From JAIRTY01 sp050257395 (GTDB lineage Bacteria > Actinomycetota > Actinomycetes > Streptosporangiales > Streptosporangiaceae), in assembly GCA_050257395.1 (NCBI GenBank), contig JBLMWU010000113.1, positions 1-34,319 on the forward strand: a stretch of 34,319 nt of DNA, written 5' to 3'. Numbering within the stretch: the stretch's first letter is position 1; the number at the start of each line of letters is the position of its first letter. The translations under genes were made by a program, and so were the position numbers. Below the pieces are notes generated by a model. The model saw only the letters and a program-made list of their open reading frames with translations, made no database searches and was not told the origin of the DNA. Shown here piece after piece: positions 1 to 13,733 of the stretch.

Positions 1-702
1 GTGGCAGGCGTGGAGGAGGTGGAGTTCCTGGCGCCGGTGAAGTTCTACCGGGACGAGCCGCGGCTGCTGACCGTGAGCGCGGTGCTCCGCCCGGACGGGA
101 CCGGCCTGGTCGCGGACTGCACGCTGACCAGCCGCCGCCAGCTCAGGGGCGAGGCGGCGCCGCGGGCGACCACCCATTTCACCGGCCGGGTGCGGCTGAC
201 CGCCGGCAAGCCGGAGACCGAGCACGAGCAGAGCGCGGACGGGCACCCGGCGGTGACGGCCGGCCATGACGACATCTACCGGCTGTTCTTCCACGGGCCC
301 GCGTTCCAGGTGATCGACGAGGCCTGGCACAGCGGGACGGGCGCGGTCGCCCGGCTCGCGCAGCACCTCCCGGCCGCCAGCGCGCCGGCCGGCGGTCACC
401 CGGCCACCGAGCCGCGGCTGGCCGAGGCGTGCTTCCAGGCCGCGGGGCTGTGGGAGATCGGCCAGGCCGGCCGGATGGGGCTGCCCGCACACGCGGACCG
501 GGTCGCCCTGCTGCACCGGCCGCGGGCGGGCGCGCAGCTGTTCGCGGTGGCCCGGCCAGCGGAGGACGGGAGCTTCGACTGCCGGGTGGTGGACGCCCGC
601 GGTGACGTCATCGTCCGGGTGGACGGCTACCGGACGGCCAGCCTGCCCGGCGGCCTGCCGGAGGACCTGCAGCGCCCCATCCACGACGCGATGACCGGCT
701 GA
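1..702 (+). CDS. Type I polyketide synthase, C-terminal dehydratase-like end (5' partial)
   Basis: This is the 3' end of a gene entering from the left edge; the in-frame GTG at base 1 is probably not the true start. The 233 residues look like the double-hotdog dehydratase (product template/PS-DH) region of a type I PKS. A FHGPAFQ motif sits at residues 97-103 (His98-Gly99-Pro100) and an EACFQAAG motif around residues 142-149. The first half has the 'PVKFYRDEP' pattern common at the start of such hotdog halves. In modular PKS DH domains the second catalytic residue is an Asp (LDAALQ-type motif); here Glu142 occupies that place. No ACP or thioesterase follows, so the protein ends in this domain. 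The ACC gene starts 23 bases downstream with the same orientation, which suggests one operon in which the ACC supplies malonyl-type extender units. Product unknown. Confidence 0.75.
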   Translation: MAGVEEVEFLAPVKFYRDEPRLLTVSAVLRPDGTGLVADCTLTSRRQLRGEAAPRATTHFTGRVRLTAGKPETEHEQSADGHPAVTAGHDDIYRLFFHGPAFQVIDEAWHSGTGAVARLAQHLPAASAPAGGHPATEPRLAEACFQAAGLWEIGQAGRMGLPAHADRVALLHRPRAGAQLFAVARPAEDGSFDCRVVDARGDVIVRVDGYRTASLPGGLPEDLQRPIHDAMTG

Positions 703-725
703 CCGGCCCGGCGGGGGGAGTCGAG

Positions 726-6320
<5,595 letters not shown>

Positions 6321-7058
6321 CGGCGCCGTGGTGTCCAGGGGCGGCGCCGGGTCCAGGGCGGCGGGGGGCGGGCCGCCGCCGGGCCAGCACGCCGTGAGCA
6401 CGAACGCGCCGCTGCGCCGCCACCAGCCGGGAAACGTATCCCCCTCCTGAGTCCGGACCCGCAGCGGCGACCAGGTGCCCGGCGGCGGCGCGGGATCGGT
6501 GATGCTCACCTCGACCGACCGGGTGTCACGGCGCAGCCCGGTGCCGAGCACTTTGAGCGCGCTCTCCTTCGCCGACCACACCAGGTTGGCCAGGGTGTCC
6601 CGGCTGGCGCCAGCCCCGTTCACAAACTCCTGCTCAGCCGCGGTCAGGTAGTCGCGGATGAAGGCGTCGCTGCGCGGCTCGGAGACCTCCACGTCACAGC
6701 CGACCGCTGCGGGCTGCGCGGCGACCAGGCACACGGCGGCACCGGCCCGGTCGGTCAGGGAGATGCCGTGCGGTGCGGCCTGCCCGTCCACGAGCAGCCG
6801 CGGCGCGCCGCCGGGCGCGGGCCGGGCCTCGATGCGGGCCAGCGCAGCGGTGTCCTCCGGCCAGCCGAGCACCTGCCGGGCGGCAAGCTTGAGGGTCCAG
6901 CGGCTGAGCAGGAAGTCGGTGCGGCGCTTGGGGTAGCGCAGGCTGGCGGCATAGGCATGCTCGGCCTCGCTCAGCCAGCCGGCCGGCGGCGGCAGCTGGT
7001 CCTCGGTCCGCGCGAGCCACCACGTCACCAGCCCGGCCATACCCCTGACGGTAACCCG

Positions 7059-8501
7059 TCACCGGCGCGGCCGGCGGCCCGGCGCCCGGGCCGGCCTGGC
7101 GAACAGCAGGCTGGCCGCGAGCGCGGCCGCGAGGATGGCGGTGCTGGCCAGCGCGGCGATGCTGTAGCCCGGGCCGGCGGGGAGGAGGTGGCCGCGGGGG
7201 ATATACAGCACCAGCAGCGTGGCGCTCAGCGCGCTGCCGACCGAGTAGGCGACGGTCCGGTTGAGCTGGTAGAAGCTCATCGCGCTGCCGGTCTCGGCGG
7301 CCGGGACGCCGCCGGTGATCTGCAGCGGGTTCACGGCGTAGACGCAGCCGACGCCGAAGCCGTCCACGGTCATGGCGATCACGATCTGCCAGTAGGCGCC
7401 GCGGGCGAGCAGGAACACCACCATGGACGCGATCAGTGCGACGCAGCCGGCCGCCACGATCAGCTCGCCGGACACGCGCCTGGCCGCCCGGCCGACGGCC
7501 TTGCTGGCGGCGAAGCTGGCGAGCGAGAACGGGGTCAGCATCAGCCCGGCGACCAGCACGCTGGCACCGAAGCCGTAGCCCGCCGAGGGCGGGGTCTGCA
7601 CATAGCGCACGACCAGCGGGCCCAGCGGGTAGAAGCCGACGGCGACGAGGAACACGGTGAGGTTGGCGGCCAGCACCGGGCGGCGGCGCAGCAGCCGCAA
7701 GTCGATCAGCGGCCCGGCGGCCCGCAGTTCCCAGCCGGCCCAGGCGGCGAGCACCGCGGCCGAGCCGATCGCGCAGCCGGCGGCCAGGGGCGAGCCCCAG
7801 CCCCAGGCCGGGCCCTCGGCCAGGACCAGGATCAGCCCGCCGATCCCCAGCGCGAGCAGCACGCTGCCGGGCACATCCACCCGGGCCGGGCGGGCGGGGC
7901 CAGCGGGCAGCACCGCGGCGGCGGCCGCCAGCGCGAGCGCGCTGAGCCCGGCGATGAACCAGAACGGCGCGCCCAGCCCCAGGTACTGCGCGAGCAGGCC
8001 GGTCAGCGGGTAGCCGATGCCGATCCCGGCCGCGGTGGTGACGCCGATCAGCGCGATCACCCGGCCGCGCCGCGCCGCGGGCAGCTGGTCGCGGGCGACC
8101 GCGGTGGCCAGCGGCACCAGGCCGAACCCGGCGCCCTGCAGCGCCCGCCCGGCCAGGAACACCGGGAAGCCGGCCGGGAGCGCGGACAGGACGCAGCCGG
8201 CCAGCATGACCGCGACCGCGCCGAGGATGGCCGGGCGGCGCAGCCGCCCGTCGCCGAGGCGGCCCAGCACCGGGGTGGCGACCGCGCCGGTCAGCAGCGC
8301 GATCGTGAGCGCCCACTGGGAGGCGGCCAGCGAGACGTGATCCGCGGTTTGAATGGCCGGCAGCAGGGGCGTCCCGAGGCTGGCGACCGCGGTGGACTCC
8401 ACCGCGAGGAACACCAGCACCGCCGCCAGCACCGGCGGCGAGCCGGTGCTGGCGCGGGCGCTGTCCGCCAGGGCCGCGGCCCTGGTCCCGGGAACCGTCA
8501 C
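7059..8501 (-). CDS. MFS exporter, DHA2/EmrB-like (14 TM)
   Basis: Major facilitator of about 480 residues with many hydrophobic segments, consistent with the 14-helix DHA2 drug/H+ antiporter group. The motif A loop GRLGDGRLRRP follows TM2, and RALQGAGFGLVP is seen in the motif B/C region. The reading frame is open to 8564, but the extra 21 residues are polar and poor in support. The GTG at 8501 (VTVPGTRAAAL) is the better start, with a purine-rich GGAGG about 15 bases upstream, somewhat far. The gene is transcribed away from the LysR gene, with only 71 bases between them, and leads into the PPTase gene. Divergent LysR/MFS pairs are a common regulator-efflux arrangement. Likely exports a small molecule; substrate unknown. 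Confidence 0.85.
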   Translation of the reverse strand: MTVPGTRAAALADSARASTGSPPVLAAVLVFLAVESTAVASLGTPLLPAIQTADHVSLAASQWALTIALLTGAVATPVLGRLGDGRLRRPAILGAVAVMLAGCVLSALPAGFPVFLAGRALQGAGFGLVPLATAVARDQLPAARRGRVIALIGVTTAAGIGIGYPLTGLLAQYLGLGAPFWFIAGLSALALAAAAAVLPAGPARPARVDVPGSVLLALGIGGLILVLAEGPAWGWGSPLAAGCAIGSAAVLAAWAGWELRAAGPLIDLRLLRRRPVLAANLTVFLVAVGFYPLGPLVVRYVQTPPSAGYGFGASVLVAGLMLTPFSLASFAASKAVGRAARRVSGELIVAAGCVALIASMVVFLLARGAYWQIVIAMTVDGFGVGCVYAVNPLQITGGVPAAETGSAMSFYQLNRTVAYSVGSALSATLLVLYIPRGHLLPAGPGYSIAALASTAILAAALAASLLFARPARAPGRRPRR

Positions 8502-8558
8502 GGGTCCATCGTGTGCCCCGCCTCCGTCATAAGTCCAAGACCTGTTTGTGCGCAGAGC

Positions 8559-8564
8559 TAGCAT
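8559..8564 (+). promoter_or_regulatory. Possible -10 element of a (near-)leaderless LysR transcript
   Basis: The hexamer TAGCAT fits the TANNNT -10 pattern and ends eight bases before the LysR ATG. No Shine-Dalgarno sequence is present before that ATG. A transcript starting about seven bases after the -10 would have a leader of 0-2 bases. No convincing -35 was found, so this is suggestive only. Confidence 0.35.
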
Positions 8565-8572
8565 GATTTGTT

Positions 8573-9466
8573 ATGGAGCTGCGGCAGCTGCAGTACCTGG
8601 TGGCAGTGGCGGACGAGGCGAGCTTCACCAGGGCCGCCGCCCGGGCCCGCGTCGCCCAGCCCGGGGTGAGCGCGCAGATCCGCCGGCTGGAGCGGGAACT
8701 CGGCCAGCCTCTCCTGGACCGCTCCGGCGGCACGGTGCGGGTCACCGAGGCCGGCGCCGCGGTGCTGCCCTACGCCCGGGCTGCGCTGGCGGCAGTGGCC
8801 GCGGTGCGGGACACGGTGGACGCGCTGACCGGGCTGGCCCGCGGGCACGTGACCGTGGGGGTCGTCGGCTCGGTCTCGTCCCCGGGCCTCGACCTGCCAG
8901 GCCTGCTGGCCACCTTCCATGCCGGCCATCCCGGCGTCGAGATCACGGTGACCGAGGCCGGCACCAGCGCGCTCACCGGGGCGCTGCGCGACGGCCGCCT
9001 GGACGTGGCGCTGATCGCGGCCGGGCCCCCGCTCCCGGCAGGGCTGGCCGCGGCGGACATCGTCGACGAGCCGCTGGTCATCGCCGTCAGCCACGGCGAC
9101 GCCCTGGCCGGGCGCACCGGCATCAGCCTCGGCGCCATCAGGGACCGGGTGCTGATCAGCCTGCCGCCTGGCACCGGATTGCGCACCTGTCTCGACGACG
9201 CCTGCCTGGCCATGGGCTTCCGGCCCCGCATCGGCTTCGAGGTCGGGGATCCGCAGCTCGTCGCCCAGCTGGCCGGCCGGGGTCTCGGCGTGGCCCTGCT
9301 GCCCGCGTCGGTCACCAGGGCGCACGCCGGCCGCGTGCGGGCCATCCCGCTCACCCGGCCCAGGCTGCGCGGGCGCATCGCCCTCGCCTGGCGGACCAGC
9401 CAGGCGCCCAGCCCCGCCGCCCGGGCGTTCATCGAGCACGCGCGCGGGCAGCTCACCCGGGGCTGA
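8573..9466 (+). CDS. LysR-family transcriptional regulator
   Basis: 297-residue LTTR. The N-terminal winged HTH (residues 1-60) is textbook: MELRQLQYLVAVADEASFTRAAARARVAQPGVSAQIRRLERELG, given here in two parts as MELRQLQYLVAV then the recognition helix VAQPGVSAQIRRLE. The substrate-binding lobe (about 90-290) starts at RGHVTVGVV. Length is standard. It is divergent from the MFS-PPTase pair across 71 bases, so it likely regulates its own gene and that pair in response to a small ligand. The gene ends 35 bases before the stop of a convergent ornithine-cyclodeaminase-family gene. Start chosen at the ATG that gives the canonical MELRQL opening. Confidence 0.92.
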   Translation: MELRQLQYLVAVADEASFTRAAARARVAQPGVSAQIRRLERELGQPLLDRSGGTVRVTEAGAAVLPYARAALAAVAAVRDTVDALTGLARGHVTVGVVGSVSSPGLDLPGLLATFHAGHPGVEITVTEAGTSALTGALRDGRLDVALIAAGPPLPAGLAAADIVDEPLVIAVSHGDALAGRTGISLGAIRDRVLISLPPGTGLRTCLDDACLAMGFRPRIGFEVGDPQLVAQLAGRGLGVALLPASVTRAHAGRVRAIPLTRPRLRGRIALAWRTSQAPSPAARAFIEHARGQLTRG

Positions 9467-9501
9467 TCAGCTGAAGCGGATCTTCCCGCCCGGGCTCCGG
9501 G

Positions 9502-10494
9502 TCAGAGGGCGGCGGGGGTCCCGGCGCCCTGCTGCCGGGCGAGGCTGAGCACCAGGGCAGCCGCGGCCGCGTCCTGGACCGCGACCCCGACGGACTTGTA
9601 GAGCGTGAGCTGGGCGCCGCCGGCCCGGCCGGGTGCCGATCCGGCGGCGATCTCGCCGATCTCGGCGATGTGGCTGGCGTCGATCGCCCCGAGCCCGGCC
9701 GCCCGGAGGAGCTCGACAGCGCCGGCGGGCGGCGGGGCCAGCGCCGCCGCGCGGGATTCGACCACGGTAAGCGCGGCCTGGATGGTGGCCGTGTCGATCT
9801 CACCCTCACCGCTGGTGTTGTACCCGACGGAGTTGATGTGCGTGCCGGGCCGCAGCCATTCACGGCGCAGAACCGGATGTGCGGCGTGCGTGGTGGTGCA
9901 GACGATGTCGGCTGACCGCACCGCCTCCTCGGCCGAGGCGGCGGCCTGTGCGGGGATCCCCGCGGTGGCGAGCTCCGCCGCGAGTGCCGCGGCCCTGCCG
10001 GGATCCCGGCCGGCGATCCGGACGGCCCGGACGCCGGGCAGGCGTGCCAGCGCCCGCGCGTGCGCCTGTGCCTGCACGCCCGTTCCGATCACGGCGACCT
10101 GGCTGGACCCGGGGCGGGCGAGCAGCCGCGTCGCCACCGCCGAGCCGGCCGCGGTGCGGGCGGCGGTCAGGTAGGTGCCGTCCATCACCGCCACCGGGGT
10201 CCCGGTATCAGGATCGAAGCAGCAGATCAGAGCCTGGTGGGTGGGACATTCCCGGTTGCGGGGGAACAGGCTGACCAGCTTGGCGGCCAGCGCGCCAGCG
10301 GACGGCAGGTAGGCGGGCATGGCCGCCAGCATGGCGTCCTGCCCGGGGACCTGAGCCGCCACCCGCGGCGGGATCGAGGCCCGGCCGGCGCTGAGGTCGA
10401 TCATCGCGGCCTCCACCGCGCTGGCGAGCGCGTCGAGGTCGAGCAGCGAGGCGACCTCGGCGGCTGAGAGAACGAGGACCATGACCTCCATCAT
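9502..10494 (-). CDS. Ornithine cyclodeaminase / mu-crystallin family protein
   Basis: About 330-residue NAD(P)-dependent enzyme of the OCD/mu-crystallin family. Members include ornithine cyclodeaminase, alanine dehydrogenase (archaeal type), ketimine reductases and siderophore-pathway amino-acid synthases (SbnB-like). Visible features are GALAAKLVSLFP (substrate-site Lys), DGTYLTAARTAAGSAVATRLLA, the Rossmann loop VAVIGTGVQAQAHARALA, INSVGYN after the central domain, and LYKSVGVAVQDAAAAALV near the end. Several starts are possible: ATGs at 10494, 10491 and 10482. A GGAGG lies only two bases before the last, so the first pair is preferred; the open frame upstream to 10599 looks non-coding. 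Substrate cannot be decided. No partner of the SbnA type is adjacent. Confidence 0.85.
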   Translation of the reverse strand: MMEVMVLVLSAAEVASLLDLDALASAVEAAMIDLSAGRASIPPRVAAQVPGQDAMLAAMPAYLPSAGALAAKLVSLFPRNRECPTHQALICCFDPDTGTPVAVMDGTYLTAARTAAGSAVATRLLARPGSSQVAVIGTGVQAQAHARALARLPGVRAVRIAGRDPGRAAALAAELATAGIPAQAAASAEEAVRSADIVCTTTHAAHPVLRREWLRPGTHINSVGYNTSGEGEIDTATIQAALTVVESRAAALAPPPAGAVELLRAAGLGAIDASHIAEIGEIAAGSAPGRAGGAQLTLYKSVGVAVQDAAAAALVLSLARQQGAGTPAAL

Positions 10495-10551
10495 CGGGGG
10501 TCCGGCCCGGCTCTCAGCCCGGCTGCCGCCGACCCCGCCGGCCGGAAAGCC

Positions 10552-10574
10552 CTGAACATAGCGGCTGAGTTCAG
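10552..10574. promoter_or_regulatory. 23-bp dyad (operator candidate) in promoter of the methyltransferase gene
   Basis: CTGAAC - 11 bases - GTTCAG forms a perfect inverted repeat with 6-base arms. A second small dyad, GCTGA-GT-TCAGC (10564-10575), is nested inside it. Both lie across the spacer of a plausible promoter. Geometry of two half-sites with an 11-base centre fits a dimeric regulator, including the T-N11-A rule of LysR boxes; a LysR gene lies 1.1 kb upstream. Confidence 0.5.
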
Positions 10575-10581
10575 CTACCGT
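10553..10581 (+). promoter_or_regulatory. Sigma-70-type promoter candidate for the methyltransferase gene
   Basis: A -35-like TGAACA (4 of 6 matches to TTGACA) at 10553-10558 and a -10-like TACCGT (TANNNT) at 10576-10581 are separated by exactly 17 bases. Transcription would begin near 10588, leaving a leader of about 100 bases before the ATG at 10689. The dyad at 10552-10574 overlaps it. Confidence 0.45.
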
Positions 10582-10688
10582 TCTGGCAATGCAGGGCAAA
10601 CACGGAGCAAACCTCCACCCTGGCTGCCCCTGCCCGGGCTGGTGGCTGCGCTCCCCGCGTGTTCCGGGTGAACGACGAGGTCACACCG

Positions 10689-11504
10689 ATGAAATTCGAT
10701 GATGCTGCACGGCTCGTGGACGCGGTGCCGGCCCCGCACATACCGGCCAGCCGCGGCCGGGTCCTCTACGACCACATCCGCACACACCGGCCCGAGCAGC
10801 TGCTGGAGCTGGGCACGGCCAGAGGCGGCTCGGCCCTGTTCATGGCCGCGGCCCTGGAGGCGAACGGCTCCGGCCACCTGACCAGCGTCGACTCCTCCCG
10901 CTGGAACTGGCGCAATCCGACGCCGCGGGAGGTCATCGACGGGTCCGGGCTGGCCCACCGGATCACCCTGGACAAGCGATTCTCGACCTACACCTGGTTC
11001 CTCAAGACGGAACTGGAGAGCTGCCTGGACGGCAACGGCACCGTGCAGCCGAAGTACGACTTCATCTTCCTCGACGGCGCGAAGTACTGGAGCACGGACG
11101 GCCTGGCCGTGGTGCTCATGGAGAAGCTGCTGCGGCCGGGTGGCTGGCTGCTGCTCGACGACCTGGGCTGGACCTACGACAAGCACACCGAGCAGGAGCG
11201 GCACTACGAGATCGAGGTGGCGAAGCTCTCGGAGCAGGAACGGGCCGAGCCGCACCTGCGTGCCGTGTTCGACCTGCTCATCCAGCCGAACGAGGCGTTC
11301 AGCGAGTTCCTGATCGAGGACGACTGGTGGGGCTGGGCGCGGAAGTCCCCGGACGCGGGCCGGCCCGGGAACGGGCAGCCGCCCCGGCCGCGCACCGTCA
11401 GCACGCGCACCAGCGCCCAGCCGGTCCGCGCGCGCATCCCCGCCCCGCTGCGCCGTCAGCTGGCGCGGGTCCGGCGGCTGCCGGCCAGGCTCGGCAGCCG
11501 CTGA
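10689..11504 (+). CDS. Class I SAM-dependent methyltransferase (Methyltransf_24-like)
   Basis: 271-residue protein with the SAM-binding motif I LLELGTARGGSALFMAAAL, the acidic end of strand 2 HLTSVDS, YDFIFLDGAKYW (motif II), and LLRPGGWLLLDDLGW (motif III). This matches the O-methyltransferase/cephalosporin-hydroxylase-like Methyltransf_24 group. The last 45 residues are Arg/Pro-rich and look like a disordered basic tail, which is unusual for the family. Start: ATG at 10689 with GACGAGG eight bases upstream; a GTG at 10659 in the same frame is the alternative. Divergent from the OCD-family gene. Substrate unknown; glycosyl or lipid-linked substrates are as likely as small aromatic ones. Confidence 0.8.
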   Translation: MKFDDAARLVDAVPAPHIPASRGRVLYDHIRTHRPEQLLELGTARGGSALFMAAALEANGSGHLTSVDSSRWNWRNPTPREVIDGSGLAHRITLDKRFSTYTWFLKTELESCLDGNGTVQPKYDFIFLDGAKYWSTDGLAVVLMEKLLRPGGWLLLDDLGWTYDKHTEQERHYEIEVAKLSEQERAEPHLRAVFDLLIQPNEAFSEFLIEDDWWGWARKSPDAGRPGNGQPPRPRTVSTRTSAQPVRARIPAPLRRQLARVRRLPARLGSR

Positions 11505-11533
11505 GGAACCGGCGGCCCGCGTCCGCAGCCGGG

Positions 11534-11552
11534 GCGGCGTTCCCGCCGCTTT
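11534..11552 (+). terminator. Hairpin terminator candidate after the methyltransferase gene
   Basis: GCGGCG - TTCC - CGCCGC forms a 6-bp all-GC stem with a four-base loop and is followed directly by TTT. It starts 30 bases past the stop codon of the methyltransferase gene. Confidence 0.5.
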
Positions 11553-11639
11553 GCCGGGGAGGGCGCCCAGCCCGGCCTGCGCCCCTCTGGCCTTCGCCGC
11601 TCGCCAGGGTTTACGCTGGCCAGAACCTCAGCAGCGGCG

Positions 11640-11762
11640 ATGCCTATGAACAGGTCCGATCTCGCGATCTTCATTGATGTGTTCACCGCCTCGGTCCTGG
11701 TGTTCCTGGGCCTGGTGGCGTGGACCCTGTACGACATGAGGCGGCGCCGCGTCGGCAAGTGA
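11640..11762 (+). CDS. Small single-pass membrane protein (40 aa)
   Basis: A short frame beginning ATG CCT ATG AAC and encoding 40 residues. A single hydrophobic segment, AIFIDVFTASVLVFLGLVAW, runs from about residue 9 to 28. It is followed by the basic tail RRRRVGK, the positive-inside signal for an N-out/C-in anchor. Third codon positions are mostly G/C (three AT-ending codons near the start), as in true genes here. The second ATG (11646) could be the start. No strong Shine-Dalgarno is seen; a TACGCT (-10-like) lies 22 bases upstream. It sits between the terminator candidate and the convergent SDR gene, so it would be its own transcript. No family recognised. Confidence 0.5.
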   Translation: MPMNRSDLAIFIDVFTASVLVFLGLVAWTLYDMRRRRVGK

Positions 11763-11776
11763 CGCCCGCCGGCCGG

Positions 11777-12526
11777 TCACGGCGCGGGTGCCAGCCCGGC
11801 AGCGGTGAGCAGGTAGGCCTCGTGGCCGCCGGCGCTGCCATCGGCCAGGCTGGTGACCGCGCTGCCCACCTGCTCCGCGGTGAGCGCCGGCCCGGCATCC
11901 CGCAGATACGTGTCAGCGTCCACACCCTGCCGGGCCGCATAGGCGGCGACCGCCGCGGAGCCCAGCGCGGTGACCGGGGTCAGCTGCGGGAGCACGCTCA
12001 CGAACCGGATGCCCAGGCCCGCCCGCTCCGACTCAGCCGCGGCATAGGCGGTGATGAACCTGACCGTGGCCTTGGCACCCGCGTAACCGCCCGACAGCGG
12101 CGAACCGCGCAGCGCAGCGCCGCTGGACAGCGTGATCACGGTGCTGCCCGGCGGCAGCGGGGCGAGCAGGGCCTCCCGGATCCAGCCGAACGCCTGCCGG
12201 ACGTCCACCTCCCAGTTGCGGCTGAACGACTCCCAGGTGTGCAGGTGGACCGGCCGCGACAGCGGCGGGGCGCCGGCGTTGAGGACCAGGACGCGCGGCC
12301 GGTGCCGGTCGATGAGCTGCCCGGCGGTCACCGGGTCGGCGGCGTCGGCGGCCACCGGGGTGAACGCGCCGCCGATGCTGGCGTGCAGGTCCTCGAGCTG
12401 GGCCTGGCTGCGGGCGACGCCGACGACCTGGGCGCCGGCTGCGGCCAGCGCGGTGGTGATGGCGCGGCCGAAGCCGCGGCCGGCCCCGGTGACGATCGCG
12501 GTGGTCCCGGTGATGCCGTCAGTCAT
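11777..12526 (-). CDS. Short-chain dehydrogenase/reductase (SDR)
   Basis: 249-residue classical SDR. The cofactor motif TGAGRGFG is at residues 13-20, the NAG motif lies in VLVLNAGAPP, the catalytic Ser is in ITLSSGAAL, and YAGAK gives the YxxxK pair. The Arg after the first Gly-rich turn (VARSQ) favours NADP(H). The ATG is preceded by GGGAGG with a typical gap. It is convergent with the small membrane protein gene (14-base gap) and divergent from the ECF sigma gene, sharing a 205-base intergenic region. Substrate not inferable. Confidence 0.88.
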   Translation of the reverse strand: MTDGITGTTAIVTGAGRGFGRAITTALAAAGAQVVGVARSQAQLEDLHASIGGAFTPVAADAADPVTAGQLIDRHRPRVLVLNAGAPPLSRPVHLHTWESFSRNWEVDVRQAFGWIREALLAPLPPGSTVITLSSGAALRGSPLSGGYAGAKATVRFITAYAAAESERAGLGIRFVSVLPQLTPVTALGSAAVAAYAARQGVDADTYLRDAGPALTAEQVGSAVTSLADGSAGGHEAYLLTAAGLAPAP

Positions 12527-12620
12527 GGTGTTCCTCCCAGAGTGCGGCCGGAGCGGAGCGGCCGGTGCGGTGCGGCCGCCGTATGCGGCCCCGTCAATGC
12601 AGACCAGCCCGGCCCCCCGG

Positions 12621-12656
12621 AATCGCCGCGCAGCCGGATCGCGCCGGCCGGCGATT
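12621..12656. promoter_or_regulatory. Long-spaced inverted repeat between SDR and sigma-factor genes
   Basis: AATCGCCG (12621-12628) and CGGCGATT (12649-12656) are perfect 8-base arms separated by 20 bases, in the middle of the divergent intergenic region. It could be a hairpin in either leader or a paired operator. GC-rich background makes part of the match expected, but the AT ends are informative. Function unproven. Confidence 0.3.
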
Positions 12657-12731
12657 TCCGGCGTCGCGCGCGGTCTATACGGGTGATAGCTCTGACCCGG
12701 CCGCTGCTGGCCAGCGGCACCGGAGGTGGCG

Positions 12732-13727
12732 ATGACCCCGCGTAAGGACTTCGAGCGGCAGCTGGGCGTGCTGCGGACCGAGCTGATCGCGCACTGCTAC
12801 CGGATGACCGGCTCGATCCACGAGGCCGAGGACCTGGTGCAGGAGACCTACCTGCGTGCGTGGCGGTCCTACGGCAGGTTCGAGGGCCGCTCGTCGGTGC
12901 GCACCTGGCTGTACCGGATCGCGACCAATGTCTGCCTGACCGCGATCGAGCGCAGCAGCCGCCGCCCGCTGCCCGCGGGCCTGGGCCCGCCCTCCGGCGA
13001 TCCGGAGGGGCCGGCCGGCCAGCACGCGCCCGGGGTGCCGTGGCTGGAGCCGATCCCCACCGCCGGCGCAGGCACGGAACTGGCCGACCCGGCCTCGGTG
13101 GCCGTCTCCCGGGCGGGGCTGCGGCTGGGCCTGGTCGCCGGCCTGCAGTACCTGTCCGCGAAGCAGCGGGCGGTGCTGATCCTGCGCGACGTCCTGGAGT
13201 GGCCCGCCGCCGAGGTCGCGCAGGTGCTGGGCACCAGCACGGCCGCGGTCAACAGCATGCTGCGCCGCGCCCGCGCGCAGCTGGAGCGGGTGCAGCCCAC
13301 CGAGGACCAGCTCACTGAGCCGGGCGACCCCGGCCAGCGCGAGCTCCTGCGCCGCTACGCGACGGCATTTGAGAACGCGGACGTCGCCACGCTGGTCTCG
13401 CTGCTCAGGCAGGACGCCACCCTGGAGATGCCACCGCTGCCCGCCTGGTTCGCCGGCGCCGCGGCCGGCCGGTTCCTGGCCGCGCACGTGCTCACCAGCC
13501 CGGGGCGCTTCCTGCTCGTGCCGGCCGAGGCCAACGGCCAGCCCGCGTTCGGCACCTACCAGCGCGAGCCCGGCGGCGCCTACCGGGCGCACGCCCTGCA
13601 GGTGCTGACCCTCGCCGGTGACCGGGTTGCCCGGATCGTCATCTTCCTCGACCCCGCCCTGTTCCCCGCCTTCGGCCTGCCCGCGCTGCGCGGCGCCGCC
13701 GCAGCAGCCGGGCTGCGGGCCGGCTGA
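12732..13727 (+). CDS. ECF RNA polymerase sigma factor with C-terminal SnoaL-like domain
   Basis: 331-residue sigma-70 family ECF factor. Region 2 spans about residues 14-75, with AEDLVQETYLRAWR and the -10-binding helix RTWLYRIATNVCL. Region 4 spans about 138-188, with LSAKQRAVLILRDVLEW and the HTH AAEVAQVLGTSTAAVNSMLRRAR. Residues 205-331 form a SnoaL/NTF2-like domain, as in the SigG/SigJ-type ECF groups, where this extension replaces or supplements an anti-sigma factor. Start ATG is preceded by GGAGG at five bases. The next gene begins six bases after its stop, so the pair is an operon. No anti-sigma gene is adjacent, consistent with control through the fused domain. Confidence 0.9.
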   Translation: MTPRKDFERQLGVLRTELIAHCYRMTGSIHEAEDLVQETYLRAWRSYGRFEGRSSVRTWLYRIATNVCLTAIERSSRRPLPAGLGPPSGDPEGPAGQHAPGVPWLEPIPTAGAGTELADPASVAVSRAGLRLGLVAGLQYLSAKQRAVLILRDVLEWPAAEVAQVLGTSTAAVNSMLRRARAQLERVQPTEDQLTEPGDPGQRELLRRYATAFENADVATLVSLLRQDATLEMPPLPAWFAGAAAGRFLAAHVLTSPGRFLLVPAEANGQPAFGTYQREPGGAYRAHALQVLTLAGDRVARIVIFLDPALFPAFGLPALRGAAAAAGLRAG

Positions 13728-13733
13728 CCCGCC

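Noticed and set aside
1..3. GTG at base 1 as the start of the PKS gene
   Set aside because: The window cuts into a hotdog domain; its missing first half, with the catalytic His motif, must lie upstream.
6768..8561. 597-codon plus-strand frame opposite PPTase and MFS
   Set aside because: Composed of Gly/Gln/Arg/Asp repeats without domains; the minus strand codes for recognisable proteins.
9489..9501. CCCGG-GCT-CCGGG hairpin after LysR as terminator
   Set aside because: Only five base pairs with a three-base loop and no T-run; expected by chance at this GC content.
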